Shown: one piece after another, positions 19,231 through 27,998 of the stretch | How positions within the stretch are numbered: position 1 is the first letter of the stretch | Layout of the letters: every line of letters begins with the position of its first letter | Origin: a virus | Length of the DNA stretch: 29,456 nt | Direction: 5' to 3' (one strand) | IMG/VR virus record: IMGVR_UViG_3300047297_000121 | Location: 1 to 29,456 of that record | Notes under the pieces: generated by a model | Seen by the model: only the letters and a program-made list of their open reading frames with translations | What the model was told of the DNA's origin: nothing | Databases searched by the model: none | Position numbers and translations under genes: made by a program

Positions 19231-21284
19231 TGGCAATAGGTAAACTACTTTTAAAACTTGGCATTGATACTACTAACCTTGACAAGGAGTTAGGTAAAGT
19301 AGAAAAGTCTATGACAAAGTTTGGACAAAATATGTCCAATCTTGGCTCTACCTTAACTCAGTCATTGACATTACCTATCATTGGTGTTGGTGCTGCTGCT
19401 CTGAAATCCTTTGCTGATATGGAAAAGTTGCAGAATGGATTAATGGCAATTATGGGAAGTAGCGAGGATGCGGCTGTTGAAATGGAAAAGCTCCGCAAAG
19501 TTGCCGAGAATCCAGGCCTTGCCCTTCCCGAAGTTGTTAAAGCCTCTGCCTCATTACAAAGTGTAGGAATGAATGCCGATGCTGCAAGGGAAACTATTAC
19601 ACAGTTTGGTAATGCCGTAGCAAGGGCAGGAGGTGGTGCAGAACAATTTGATGGAGTAGTATTAGCACTGTCACAGATAAGCGCAGTTGGCAAGGTTACA
19701 CAGGAAGATCTTAATCAAATAAAAGAAAGACTGCCAGAGTTTGCCAGAGTAATGAAAGAGGAGTTTGGTGTAGTGACTGCCGAAGGAATTAGAGAGTTAG
19801 GAATAAGTAGTGAAGAATTTATACAAAGGTCTGTTGGTGCTTTAGGTAATTTGGAAAGAGCCAATGGAGGCTTAGCTAATACGTTTGATAATTTAAAAGA
19901 TAACGTAGGCGCATCATTAGCAGAATTAGGCAAAGCAATAAATGAAACATTAAATTTAGAGGCAGTTGCCGCAGCATTAAGCGCAGGATTGCAAAGATTA
20001 GTAGATGGTTTTAAGTCACTTAATCCGGAGACACAAGGATTTATTGTAAAGGCTGGTTTACTTGTTGCAGCTTTAGGGCCTGCAATCTTTATAGTAGGTA
20101 AATTGATTACTACTTTTGGAGCATTGATTGGTACTACTCGTCTAATAATGGATACTGTTAAAAAATTATCTACGGTAATAACTGGTGCCTTCGCAAAAAT
20201 ACTTGCTAACCCTGCTATACTTGGTGTTACTTTAGCCATTGCTGCGGTGGGTGCTATTGCCTTATATGTTTATGATAACTGGCAAGCATTTAGTGATAGA
20301 TTTAAAAATATTTGGATAAATATAAAGAACTCCGTAATGCAAGGAGTAACCTTTGTTTTAGGTAAATTAGATAATTTACAAAAAGCATTAGGATTAGATT
20401 TGTTTGATTTGTCAGGCATGACAAAATATCAAGAAGAACAGAGAGTAGTTGCAGCGGAGTTTAAAACAATAGGAGAAACAGTTGATAGCCTTAAAGGTAA
20501 ATTTAAAAGTCTATTCATGGCTGCACCTGGCAAAGGTGGAGGAGGTGGTGCAACAGAAGGTACAGGTGAATTAGTATTTGGTGATGGTGGCGCACCAACA
20601 GGAGGAGGAACTGGAGGAGGTGCAGGAGTTAAAGGTGCATTAGCTACTCCAATAGATACTGTAAATTTATTACCTACATTAGATTTGCTACCAGATAAAT
20701 TAGAAAGTATATCAGCTGCTAACGAAAGATTAAAACAAACAAATGAAGATGTAGCTAATTCATTTAATAAAATTACACCTGCTGTAAAATCTGCCGCAGA
20801 TATGTTAACTCCTATGCAAGCTATATTAGTAGAAGGTATAAATACTTTTGCTGATTTAGCGGCTGGTGGTTTTGAAAGCATGAAAGAACTTGCACAAGCA
20901 GTTAAAAAAAGTGTTGCTGAAATAATAGGTAATCTTATTAGAATGTTTGTAGCTAAAGCATTAGCAGGTCTTCCTCCTACACCTTTTATGTTAGCCATTG
21001 CACCAGCAATAGCAGCATTAGCAGGTAATTTAGGTAAAAGTTTAATAATGAAGATTGGCGCTCCTAAATTAGCCGAAGGAGGTCTTGCCTATGGCCCAAC
21101 CATGGCAACGGTGGGAGACAACAGAAATGCCCGTGTTGATCCAGAAGTTATTGCACCTTTATCAAAGTTAAAATCAATGATGGGAGACATGGGAATAGGT
21201 GGTACATTGGAAACAAGGATAAGCGGAAATGATTTGATTATATTGTTAAATAGGTCACAGAAGGGACTAAATAGAATACAATAA
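19230..21284 (+). CDS. Tape measure protein
   Basis: Encodes 684 residues. The N terminus (LLLKLGIDTTNLDKELGKVEKSMTKFGQNMSNLGSTLT) and the following AFADMEKLQNGLMAIMG, VASLQSVGMNADAARETITQFGNAVARAGGG and LNQIKERLPEFARVM segments are the classic tape-measure N-terminal domain. Three hydrophobic stretches follow (about 273-305, 325-350, 570-600), as expected. A Gly-rich linker lies near 430-465. At roughly 0.15 nm per residue it would set a tail of about 100 nm, which supports a siphovirus. Confidence 0.93.
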   Translation: MAIGKLLLKLGIDTTNLDKELGKVEKSMTKFGQNMSNLGSTLTQSLTLPIIGVGAAALKSFADMEKLQNGLMAIMGSSEDAAVEMEKLRKVAENPGLALPEVVKASASLQSVGMNADAARETITQFGNAVARAGGGAEQFDGVVLALSQISAVGKVTQEDLNQIKERLPEFARVMKEEFGVVTAEGIRELGISSEEFIQRSVGALGNLERANGGLANTFDNLKDNVGASLAELGKAINETLNLEAVAAALSAGLQRLVDGFKSLNPETQGFIVKAGLLVAALGPAIFIVGKLITTFGALIGTTRLIMDTVKKLSTVITGAFAKILANPAILGVTLAIAAVGAIALYVYDNWQAFSDRFKNIWINIKNSVMQGVTFVLGKLDNLQKALGLDLFDLSGMTKYQEEQRVVAAEFKTIGETVDSLKGKFKSLFMAAPGKGGGGGATEGTGELVFGDGGAPTGGGTGGGAGVKGALATPIDTVNLLPTLDLLPDKLESISAANERLKQTNEDVANSFNKITPAVKSAADMLTPMQAILVEGINTFADLAAGGFESMKELAQAVKKSVAEIIGNLIRMFVAKALAGLPPTPFMLAIAPAIAALAGNLGKSLIMKIGAPKLAEGGLAYGPTMATVGDNRNARVDPEVIAPLSKLKSMMGDMGIGGTLETRISGNDLIILLNRSQKGLNRIQ

Positions 21285-23506
21285 TGGCAATAAGGTTTTC
21301 GACAACAGTATATAATGAAAAGAGTAGAAAGATTACTGTATCTATAAAAGATAGTGCTTTCTCCGGTACTGTGAAAACATTTGATACCATTGGTTTGCAG
21401 TTGCAATACGACAGTGAAAGTCAGCAAGGACAAGAAAGATTTACACCTATCATTGGCTCTCGTTGTTCATTGTCTTTACTTATAAATAATAATGATCTTC
21501 AGACCTTACTGCTTGACATTGGCTTGGCAGTTGAGGGAAGATTTACAATGGAGCTGACAGCGTATGAGGATGATAATACTACTGTATCATTTAAATGGTA
21601 TGGTTATATAGTTACAGACTTAGTAGAGTTTGAAGATATACCATTGTCAATAGGTTACCAGGCACAAATATCTGCAATAGATGGATTAGGTTGGTTAAAG
21701 ACATTAGATTATAAAAGTGCGGTTGGGCCTTATAACGGGCAGGACACAGTTGTGCAACATATTTTAAACTGTCTTAATCAGCTGGATTTTGTACAAGAAA
21801 ACTTGGTGGCAAATAGTTTGCCAGTGTTACATACTATATTTAACTGGCATGAAAATACCACAGCATATAGTGCAAATAGTGACTATTCATTATTGACAGT
21901 AATTCAACATAGAGCATTTTATCACAAAGACACAAAGAATAATTATATATATCAAAGTTGCTATGATGTATTAAAAAAGATATGTCAGACATTTGGAGCA
22001 AGATTATTATTTAGTGGCAACCAATATTGGTTTGTACAAGTAAACGAATATTCAAGAACACCTGGAACAAAAAGGTATTTTAAATATAGTGCATTAGGTG
22101 TTCAATCGGCTGGCACATTTACCACAGATTTAACGCTTTCTAATATTCAAACAAATCTACATGGAAGTGATTTAATGAGATTAAGCGGTGGTAAATGGAC
22201 TTATTATCCTGCTTTGAAAAATGTAGTTATACGGTACAATCATTTTGCTAAACAAAACTTATTAGCAGGTGTAGAATTTAATTATGCTACAAACAGCACA
22301 CCTATAACTACAATTACTCCGACATTGGATGCGTCTAATGCTGATGCTCGTTTGTCATATACAGGAATACTTGGCTTTTATGCACAGGCTTTAAATCCTG
22401 CTAACTTTGAACCGTTTCAATTTGTATTTGCAGTTAAGGTAGCATCTATAATTAATAGCTTTCCATTGCAAGGTTTTGAATCAGCTAACTGGACATTAGG
22501 CAGCGGATGGTTAATTGATAACAAAATACTTGAAGGTACTTTAATAGCATCAGAAGCATATTATACGACATTTACAGTTACCTCTGGTAGAAAGTATTAT
22601 GTTAAAATTAAAGTTGAAATTGATAACGCTGGTAGTTTAAGGTTAAGATTAGGAGGAGTAACTAAAACGATAACAGAAAGTGGCGATTACGATTATGTAA
22701 TTACATCTACTAATACGGATACATTAAAATTAGATAGTGTATCATCACCAGGCTTTACCGGTAAAATAAAGTCTTTACAAGTAAAACAAGAAAACAAGTA
22801 TTTAAAAAGAGGTGTAACCTATACTAATGGTTTTAACTTTCAGTTAGAGCCTGCAACGTGGGAAAATAGCTTTTATGAATACGAATTTAACACAGAAACA
22901 ATAACGGCAGATGCTGCTTTTGTTGCCTATAAAACTATCACATTTGATACCTTAGATATTCCAGAAAGTGCAGAATATGTTTGGGAGATGAGATTGAAAT
23001 CAATGCGCAATGAGGCAGGCACAAGTATAATATCAAACTTTACTATATCTTATTTATTAAGCAGTAATTACCTTGAATTTCTACCTACTGGTGCAGTCTC
23101 TGGACAAAGTGATATTCTTGAATACGGTTCTGACAATGACGATAAATCCTCCACAGTATTTAGCCTTGATACTTACCTTGGTGATGGGCCAAGCAAAACA
23201 ACAGATGGAGGATTAAAAGTATTGGAATCTGGTAGTTATGAAAATAGTAGCAGTTGGGATGTTAGTAGTGGATCTGGCTTTAATAATGTTACACAGTTAT
23301 TAGTAAATGAGGTTATACGCGGTCAACTTACTCCAAAGCTCCGCATGGTAGATATGCCATTCCAAAATCTATCAGTTGACAATCCATACCTTCCTCATAA
23401 GGTCATAGAATATTCATCCGGATATTACGTTTTTGAAAGAGGATCATTTGATTTAAAAACAGAGATTTGGCAAGGTGATTACTTTAAAATAGAATTAGAT
23501 GCCTAA
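21284..23506 (+). CDS. Putative distal tail/tail-tip protein with inserted beta-sandwich
   Basis: Encodes 740 residues. First protein after the tape measure, where distal tail or tip proteins are found. The N-terminal third (IRFSTTVYNEKSRKITVSI, then FTPIIGSRCSLSLLIN, FKWYGYIVTDLVEFEDIPLSIGYQAQISAIDGL, YDVLKKICQTFGARLLF) looks like a tip protein common in Bacteroidota phages. Residues about 400-510 (ANWTLGSGWLIDN, then YYTTFTVTSGRKYYVKI, SLRLRLGGVTKTI, GFTGKIKSLQVK) have the layout of a carbohydrate-binding jelly roll. No catalytic motif seen. The assignment is by position and by domain texture. Confidence 0.65.
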   Translation: MAIRFSTTVYNEKSRKITVSIKDSAFSGTVKTFDTIGLQLQYDSESQQGQERFTPIIGSRCSLSLLINNNDLQTLLLDIGLAVEGRFTMELTAYEDDNTTVSFKWYGYIVTDLVEFEDIPLSIGYQAQISAIDGLGWLKTLDYKSAVGPYNGQDTVVQHILNCLNQLDFVQENLVANSLPVLHTIFNWHENTTAYSANSDYSLLTVIQHRAFYHKDTKNNYIYQSCYDVLKKICQTFGARLLFSGNQYWFVQVNEYSRTPGTKRYFKYSALGVQSAGTFTTDLTLSNIQTNLHGSDLMRLSGGKWTYYPALKNVVIRYNHFAKQNLLAGVEFNYATNSTPITTITPTLDASNADARLSYTGILGFYAQALNPANFEPFQFVFAVKVASIINSFPLQGFESANWTLGSGWLIDNKILEGTLIASEAYYTTFTVTSGRKYYVKIKVEIDNAGSLRLRLGGVTKTITESGDYDYVITSTNTDTLKLDSVSSPGFTGKIKSLQVKQENKYLKRGVTYTNGFNFQLEPATWENSFYEYEFNTETITADAAFVAYKTITFDTLDIPESAEYVWEMRLKSMRNEAGTSIISNFTISYLLSSNYLEFLPTGAVSGQSDILEYGSDNDDKSSTVFSLDTYLGDGPSKTTDGGLKVLESGSYENSSSWDVSSGSGFNNVTQLLVNEVIRGQLTPKLRMVDMPFQNLSVDNPYLPHKVIEYSSGYYVFERGSFDLKTEIWQGDYFKIELDA

Positions 23507-23870
23507 CTATACAGAACGCACAGTATTATCGAAACCTCGTGACTTTAACCAGGTGGCAAACAATGCCGGTAGTGGTGGAGTGGTAAATAATAATGTCACG
23601 GAGACTATAAACAATGTGACAGTTACAGGTTCTGCCATATCAATATTTAATCAAGAATTTCTTGCTACTTCCTCCAATGTTTTAACCTGGACACAGAACA
23701 ATGGCACTCTGCCAGTGACTAATTTAAATGCCTCTGTTCATGTATATCAGAACGGGCAGAAATTAATAGAAAGTCAATATGTAATAACGGCACCTGCAAC
23801 TATTACAATTGATTCTAACACACATTACGATGGCAGTAATTATATTGTCTTTGCAATAAACATAAACTAA
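23499..23870 (+). CDS. Small tail protein, unknown
   Basis: Encodes 123 residues; starts inside the last eight bases of the tip gene. The middle is beta-rich (VNNNVTETINNVTVTGSAISIFNQEF, then ASVHVYQNGQKLIESQYVITAPATITID). The Asn/Val/Thr-rich texture fits a fibre or tip accessory protein. The stop overlaps the following fibre gene start (TAATG). Function unknown. Confidence 0.65.
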   Translation: MPNYTERTVLSKPRDFNQVANNAGSGGVVNNNVTETINNVTVTGSAISIFNQEFLATSSNVLTWTQNNGTLPVTNLNASVHVYQNGQKLIESQYVITAPATITIDSNTHYDGSNYIVFAININ

Positions 23871-26122
23871 TGGAAGAAATAAAGCCAAAGAAAGAAAGAA
23901 AGTTTTTAAAAGCAATAGGAGACATTGCCCTTGTCTTGTTCCGTGAGCTTGTTCTTGGCATCGGGAAAAAGGTCATAAACAAAGTAGGCAACAAACGACA
24001 AAGCCTTGCTATTGCCTTTGTATTAGTAGCAGGTATTTCCTATGCTGCCATTGATTCTATTCCTTATCCTATTACAGGCAATAAGCAAAGGTTAGGATGG
24101 CAGACAACGGGCAACGGATTAGTTTACCGTGGCACTGCCGCAGACACAGTCACAAAGCCAAGCAATTACACAAACAAAGATATTAAGGCTTATTTGTTGG
24201 TTGATACTGTAAACAATGTTATGTATAGTTATATAGCATCAAAAGGTGGTTGGCAGTTTAATAACACTGATACAGTCATTATTCAAGGTGCGACTATGCC
24301 ATTTGATTCCATTACCTTTAACACGGCAAAAGATGGCACTGTGGGAGTAGGAGAAATGGAATATAACGATACACAAGGCTCTCTTATACAAGGATTGAAG
24401 GGAGGGAATGTTACTAATGTAATAGGTCAGCAATTACACCAACGTGTAAATAATCGCACTGGAGCAACACTTAATAAAGGTGATGTTGTTTATTTATCTG
24501 GTAGCCAGGGCAACAGGATAACAGTTGCAAAAGCACTTGCCACAAGTGATCCGACATCGGCTAATACTTTTGGTATTGTTGCTGAGAGTATAGCGGACAA
24601 TCAAAGTGGCTATGTTATTACAGAAGGTTTAATTACTGGTTTAAACACATCATCTTTAACGCAAGATAGTGCTGTTTATTTATCCGGTACAACGGCAGGC
24701 GCATTGACATCTACCAAGCCACAGGCACCTATTCATGGTGTTTATATTGGTGTGTGTGTTAAAACAAATGCAGGAAGCGGAGAGGTGTTTGTTAAAATAA
24801 GAAATGGTTTGGAACTCGACGAGCTTCACGATGTGCAAATTTCTTCACCAGTTGACAAGGCTTCTTTATATTATAAAAGTGATGAGGGACTTTGGCGAGA
24901 TACAACTCCTGCACTTTTAGTAAGTGATACGGCTTCGATGCTTACAAATTATTTGCGTAGTGGTGTAGCCGCTTCGACTTATCAGGCAAAATTAAACGGC
25001 ACAGGCTTTGTAAAAGCATCAGGAACAACAATAACTTATGATAATTCAACCTATTTAACATCATCAACTGGAGTTACAACCTTTTCTGCTGGCACAACTG
25101 GTTTTACACCTTCAACTACAACATCTGGAGCAATAACATTAGCAGGCACATTGGCTATTGCGAACGGTGGTACCGGTGCAACAACAGCTGCAAACGCAAG
25201 AACAAACCTTGGCGCAACAGTAAGAGGTGCAAATACTTTTCTATTGACAGATATTGGTGCTATTTCATTCCTTCGCTACAATGCTGATAACACGGTAAGC
25301 CAAAGAGCAGCTGATGGAATGAGGAGTGATTTAGGAGGCACAACTATTGGACAGTCAATGTTTACTTTAACTAATCCTTCTGCCGTTACATTTCCACGAT
25401 TCAACGCTGATAATACAGTAAGCTCATTAAATGCTACTGATTTTAGAACGGCTATTGGAGCAGGTACAGGTAATGGAAATGGAACGGTTACAAATGTAAC
25501 AGGAACATTGCCTATATCAGTTGCCAATGGAACTACCACACCATCTATTACTATAGCCAATGCTTCGACAACTGCCAGCGGTGTAGTGACAACTGGAACG
25601 CAAAGTATGGCAGGCAATAAAACATTTACCGGTGATCTTGCAACAAGTCAAGCATTTAGCGCAACAGGATTTAGCACATTAACAGGAGGAGCAAGTATTG
25701 GAACAATGGCAACTACATCAAGTTTAACCCATGTACTTGGTGTAAATAGTAGTAATGCGATTGGTGAGGTTGCATTGGGAAATTTGTCTATAAGTTCCGG
25801 AACATTAAATGTAAATGTTTCGGATGGAATTAAAACATCAAGCGGAACTGTTGCACTTGATGTGTTTAGGACAATTACTGTTGGTACTGATTTCCCAAAC
25901 ACAAGTGCTCAATCATCAAGTGATATTACAGCTACAGTTACAGGTGCAGTAGCAGGTCAACCTGTATGGTTAGGAGTTCCAAATTCTGCAGTATCTGCAA
26001 ATACATCATATTCTGCCTGGGTTAGTGCATCAAATACAGTAACCATTAGATTTAATAATTATTCCTCTGCTTCGGTAAATCCAAGTAGTGGAAGTTTTTA
26101 TGTTGTAGTAATTAATTTGTAA
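23870..26122 (+). CDS. Tail fibre protein with N-terminal membrane/signal segment
   Basis: Encodes 750 residues. After a basic N-terminal region (1-44) comes one hydrophobic segment, SLAIAFVLVAGISYA at about 45-59, which looks like a signal peptide or anchor. It is followed by RLGWQTTGNGLVYRG near 74-88. IANGGTGATTAANARTNLG near 430-448 is a phage tail-fibre repeat motif, and two copies of a 41-residue repeat (each ending NADNTVS plus a variable stretch) follow at about 444-525. The C-terminal 80 residues form a beta-rich tip (WLGVPNSAVSANTSYSAW). It is the likely host-recognition fibre. The N-terminal hydrophobic segment is odd for a virion protein. Confidence 0.8.
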   Translation: MEEIKPKKERKFLKAIGDIALVLFRELVLGIGKKVINKVGNKRQSLAIAFVLVAGISYAAIDSIPYPITGNKQRLGWQTTGNGLVYRGTAADTVTKPSNYTNKDIKAYLLVDTVNNVMYSYIASKGGWQFNNTDTVIIQGATMPFDSITFNTAKDGTVGVGEMEYNDTQGSLIQGLKGGNVTNVIGQQLHQRVNNRTGATLNKGDVVYLSGSQGNRITVAKALATSDPTSANTFGIVAESIADNQSGYVITEGLITGLNTSSLTQDSAVYLSGTTAGALTSTKPQAPIHGVYIGVCVKTNAGSGEVFVKIRNGLELDELHDVQISSPVDKASLYYKSDEGLWRDTTPALLVSDTASMLTNYLRSGVAASTYQAKLNGTGFVKASGTTITYDNSTYLTSSTGVTTFSAGTTGFTPSTTTSGAITLAGTLAIANGGTGATTAANARTNLGATVRGANTFLLTDIGAISFLRYNADNTVSQRAADGMRSDLGGTTIGQSMFTLTNPSAVTFPRFNADNTVSSLNATDFRTAIGAGTGNGNGTVTNVTGTLPISVANGTTTPSITIANASTTASGVVTTGTQSMAGNKTFTGDLATSQAFSATGFSTLTGGASIGTMATTSSLTHVLGVNSSNAIGEVALGNLSISSGTLNVNVSDGIKTSSGTVALDVFRTITVGTDFPNTSAQSSSDITATVTGAVAGQPVWLGVPNSAVSANTSYSAWVSASNTVTIRFNNYSSASVNPSSGSFYVVVINL

Positions 26123-26123
26123 T

Positions 26124-26528
26124 ATGAAAACAATCATCCTCAACTTACTAAAACAAGGCTATGATTTCTTTGCCGTGGCATTGACAACTGGCTTTATCTT
26201 TTCCTTTTTCTTTCCGATTAAACATTTTTTGCTATTTACAATCGCAGTTGTCATAGCTGACACAATCACGGGAATAAAGGCAGCAAGGAAGGAAGGCAAG
26301 GCTATCACAAGCAAAGGACTATATAGGACAACGGAAAAGATAGTCGTATATTTTACATCTATCCTTATTTTTCACGGTGCGCAGTTGACCTTTGCTATAC
26401 CTATACCTATTGTATATATGGTAAGTTCTATAATTGCAGGTACTGAATTATTTAGTATTGCTGAGAATGTTAAACGTATAACAGGAGTAAATCTTGGAAC
26501 AATAATAATTAGATTTTTTCGTCGTTAA
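26124..26528 (+). CDS. Holin, phage_holin_4 type
   Basis: Encodes 134 residues with three or four hydrophobic segments (about 13-29, 33-46, 72-87, 91-106), a charged loop TITGIKAARKEGKAITSKGLYRTTEKI, and a basic C terminus (RFFRR). The ADTITGIKAA pattern is typical of the phage_holin_4_1/toxin-secretion holin family. It would permeabilise the inner membrane at lysis and release or activate the amidase two genes downstream. It begins two bases after the fibre stop. Confidence 0.9.
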   Translation: MKTIILNLLKQGYDFFAVALTTGFIFSFFFPIKHFLLFTIAVVIADTITGIKAARKEGKAITSKGLYRTTEKIVVYFTSILIFHGAQLTFAIPIPIVYMVSSIIAGTELFSIAENVKRITGVNLGTIIIRFFRR

Positions 26529-26539
26529 AACAAATAATC

Positions 26540-26833
26540 ATGGAAACAAATTTCAAAGAGGTTTTAAAATCAGCCAACACAGAAAAATCACCATTGGGTG
26601 ACATTAGTTGTTATGCATTTAATTTTGCTGAATTAGCACAGGAGGTAAATGTACTTTTAACTGATAACAAGGTTAAATTTACATGGCGAGAATACATTAA
26701 ACTTGCTCAAATTATTTGGAACAAAATTAAAGAAACAAGCCGTGAGTGTGCTGGCAAAGAAATAGAAGTAAATTTACCTCCTAAATTTTCTTTGATCTCC
26801 GCAGCTTTTGCCCTTATCGGATTTAAGTTATAG
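26540..26833 (+). CDS. Hypothetical protein between holin and amidase
   Basis: Encodes 97 residues: METNFKEVLKSANTEKSPLG, a helical middle (NFAELAQEVNVLLTDNKVKFTWREYIKLAQIIWNKIKETSREC), and a mildly hydrophobic C terminus (KFSLISAAFALIGFKL). No known domain. A single C-terminal hydrophobic stretch of about 14 residues could be a weak membrane contact, so a lysis accessory role is possible by position only. Confidence 0.6.
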   Translation: METNFKEVLKSANTEKSPLGDISCYAFNFAELAQEVNVLLTDNKVKFTWREYIKLAQIIWNKIKETSRECAGKEIEVNLPPKFSLISAAFALIGFKL

Positions 26834-26862
26834 GCGCAGCAGGAATCGCTACCTTAGTGCCG

Positions 26863-26890
26863 AGGGGAGTAGATTGATTTCTATTCCCCT
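26863..26890 (+). other. Stem-loop before the amidase gene
   Basis: AGGGGAGTAG at 26863-26872 pairs with CTATTCCCCT at 26881-26890 (10 bp including one G-U, 8-base loop), followed by TTAAAA. The T-run is too short for a firm terminator; it may set expression of the amidase or stabilise RNA. Confidence 0.5.
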
Positions 26891-26905
26891 TTAAAATATA
26901 AAAAT

Positions 26906-27565
26906 ATGAAAGCTAATGAATTTGTAGTATGTGTAGATGCTGGGCATGGTGGATTAAGAAAAGGAATAGGGCCTGATAAATATGTCACCTATCCTTCCAA
27001 ATGCTTCCAGCACAATCACGGTAAATTTCACGCTTATGGATGGTTCTTTGAAGGAGTATTTAATCGCTCCGTTGCCAATTTCCTTGAGCAATTCCTCCTT
27101 GACTATGGCTTCCAGGTAAAGCCAGTTTATGAGCCTATTAATGACACATCATTAAACAAACGATGTCAGCTCGTAAATAGCTATGCAACACTTGGCAAAT
27201 CTACTATCCTTGTATCCATTCACGGCAATGCCGCAGCGTCAACAACTGCCAGAGGATGGGAAGTGTTTACCTCACCAGGTAATACAAAGTCGGATCTCCT
27301 TGCCACATTAATAGGCGAAGAAATAAGAAATGCTACACCAGGCTGGATACATCGGCATGATTACTCTGATGGTGACCTTGACAGAGAGGCAAGATTCCAA
27401 ATGCTTACTGCAACCAAGGTGCCAGCTGTGTTAACAGAGAATGGCTTCTTTACTAATTACAACGATGCAGTGTTGATGATAGATAGGGAATGGCAAGAGG
27501 CAGTGGCTAAGGCTCACGCAAAAGGTATCCTTGAATATGCCATAAAGGAAGGTGTGGAATGGTAA
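26906..27565 (+). CDS. N-acetylmuramoyl-L-alanine amidase (endolysin)
   Basis: Encodes 219 residues, Amidase_3 family. Zinc ligands are seen as DAGHGG (H14), FFEGVFN (E49) and VSIHGNA (H106), and catalytic E178 in VLTENGFF. It cuts the bond between N-acetylmuramic acid and L-alanine in peptidoglycan. It has no signal peptide, so export would depend on the holin at 26124. Last gene of the rightward late operon. Confidence 0.95.
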   Translation: MKANEFVVCVDAGHGGLRKGIGPDKYVTYPSKCFQHNHGKFHAYGWFFEGVFNRSVANFLEQFLLDYGFQVKPVYEPINDTSLNKRCQLVNSYATLGKSTILVSIHGNAAASTTARGWEVFTSPGNTKSDLLATLIGEEIRNATPGWIHRHDYSDGDLDREARFQMLTATKVPAVLTENGFFTNYNDAVLMIDREWQEAVAKAHAKGILEYAIKEGVEW

Positions 27566-27566
27566 T

Positions 27567-27596
27567 AAAAAAGCCGCAGGATAATACACCTGCGGC
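27567..27596 (-). terminator. Intrinsic terminator, leftward
   Basis: GCCGCAGG (27573-27580) pairs with CCTGCGGC (27589-27596) around an 8-base loop. Read on the minus strand the stem is followed by T6 at 27572-27567. It ends the leftward block and may also slow transcripts arriving from the amidase side. Confidence 0.85.
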
Positions 27597-27625
27597 CAAA
27601 CAAAACACTATTACTCACCACTAAC

Positions 27626-27904
27626 CTATTCCTTTAATATTCCCTTAAACATTGTAGATGCTTTTGCTTTTACTTCATCTTTTTCACTTGAATTATTTAT
27701 AATCATAAACAATATCGCTAACATCCTTTCCGGATTCATATACTCTATAAATTTCCTTCCTGCTCCATCGTTACCAGAGTAAAATTGTAACAAAGCACTA
27801 TTTGTATTTACAATGTTATTTTTGTTTATTGGCTTTGGATATTTTTCAACCAATAATTGACCTTGTTTTATCTCATTTGATTTTAAAAAATTAGTTATTC
27901 CCAT
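27626..27904 (-). CDS. Hypothetical protein
   Basis: Encodes 92 residues, basic, with no known motif. The middle (YMNPERMLAILFMIINNSS) is hydrophobic but short, and the C terminus (SEKDEVKAKASTMFKGILKE) is helical. It is the last gene of the leftward right-hand block, directly before the terminator at 27567-27596. Function unknown. Confidence 0.65.
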   Translation of the reverse strand: MGITNFLKSNEIKQGQLLVEKYPKPINKNNIVNTNSALLQFYSGNDGAGRKFIEYMNPERMLAILFMIINNSSEKDEVKAKASTMFKGILKE

Positions 27905-27998
27905 GACTGTTTATTTTTAAAAGTGTTAGTTTAGTTTCTTCCTGTCTTATCCTGGTGGCTAAATAATCAACGTAAAAATAATTAATTTTTCGTCTCAT
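27891..27998 (-). CDS. Possible 35-residue basic protein
   Basis: An open frame MRRKINYFYVDYLATRIRQ... ends at 27891, filling the gap between the resolvase and the next leftward gene and overlapping both. The product would be basic and helical. It has no recognised relatives, and may be chance; it is listed because the gap would otherwise be empty. Confidence 0.3.
   Translation of the reverse strand: MRRKINYFYVDYLATRIRQEETKLTLLKINSHGNN

Noticed and set aside
20429-20998. Minus-strand open frame opposite the tape measure
   Set aside because: Antisense shadow of a well-supported gene, with no start context.
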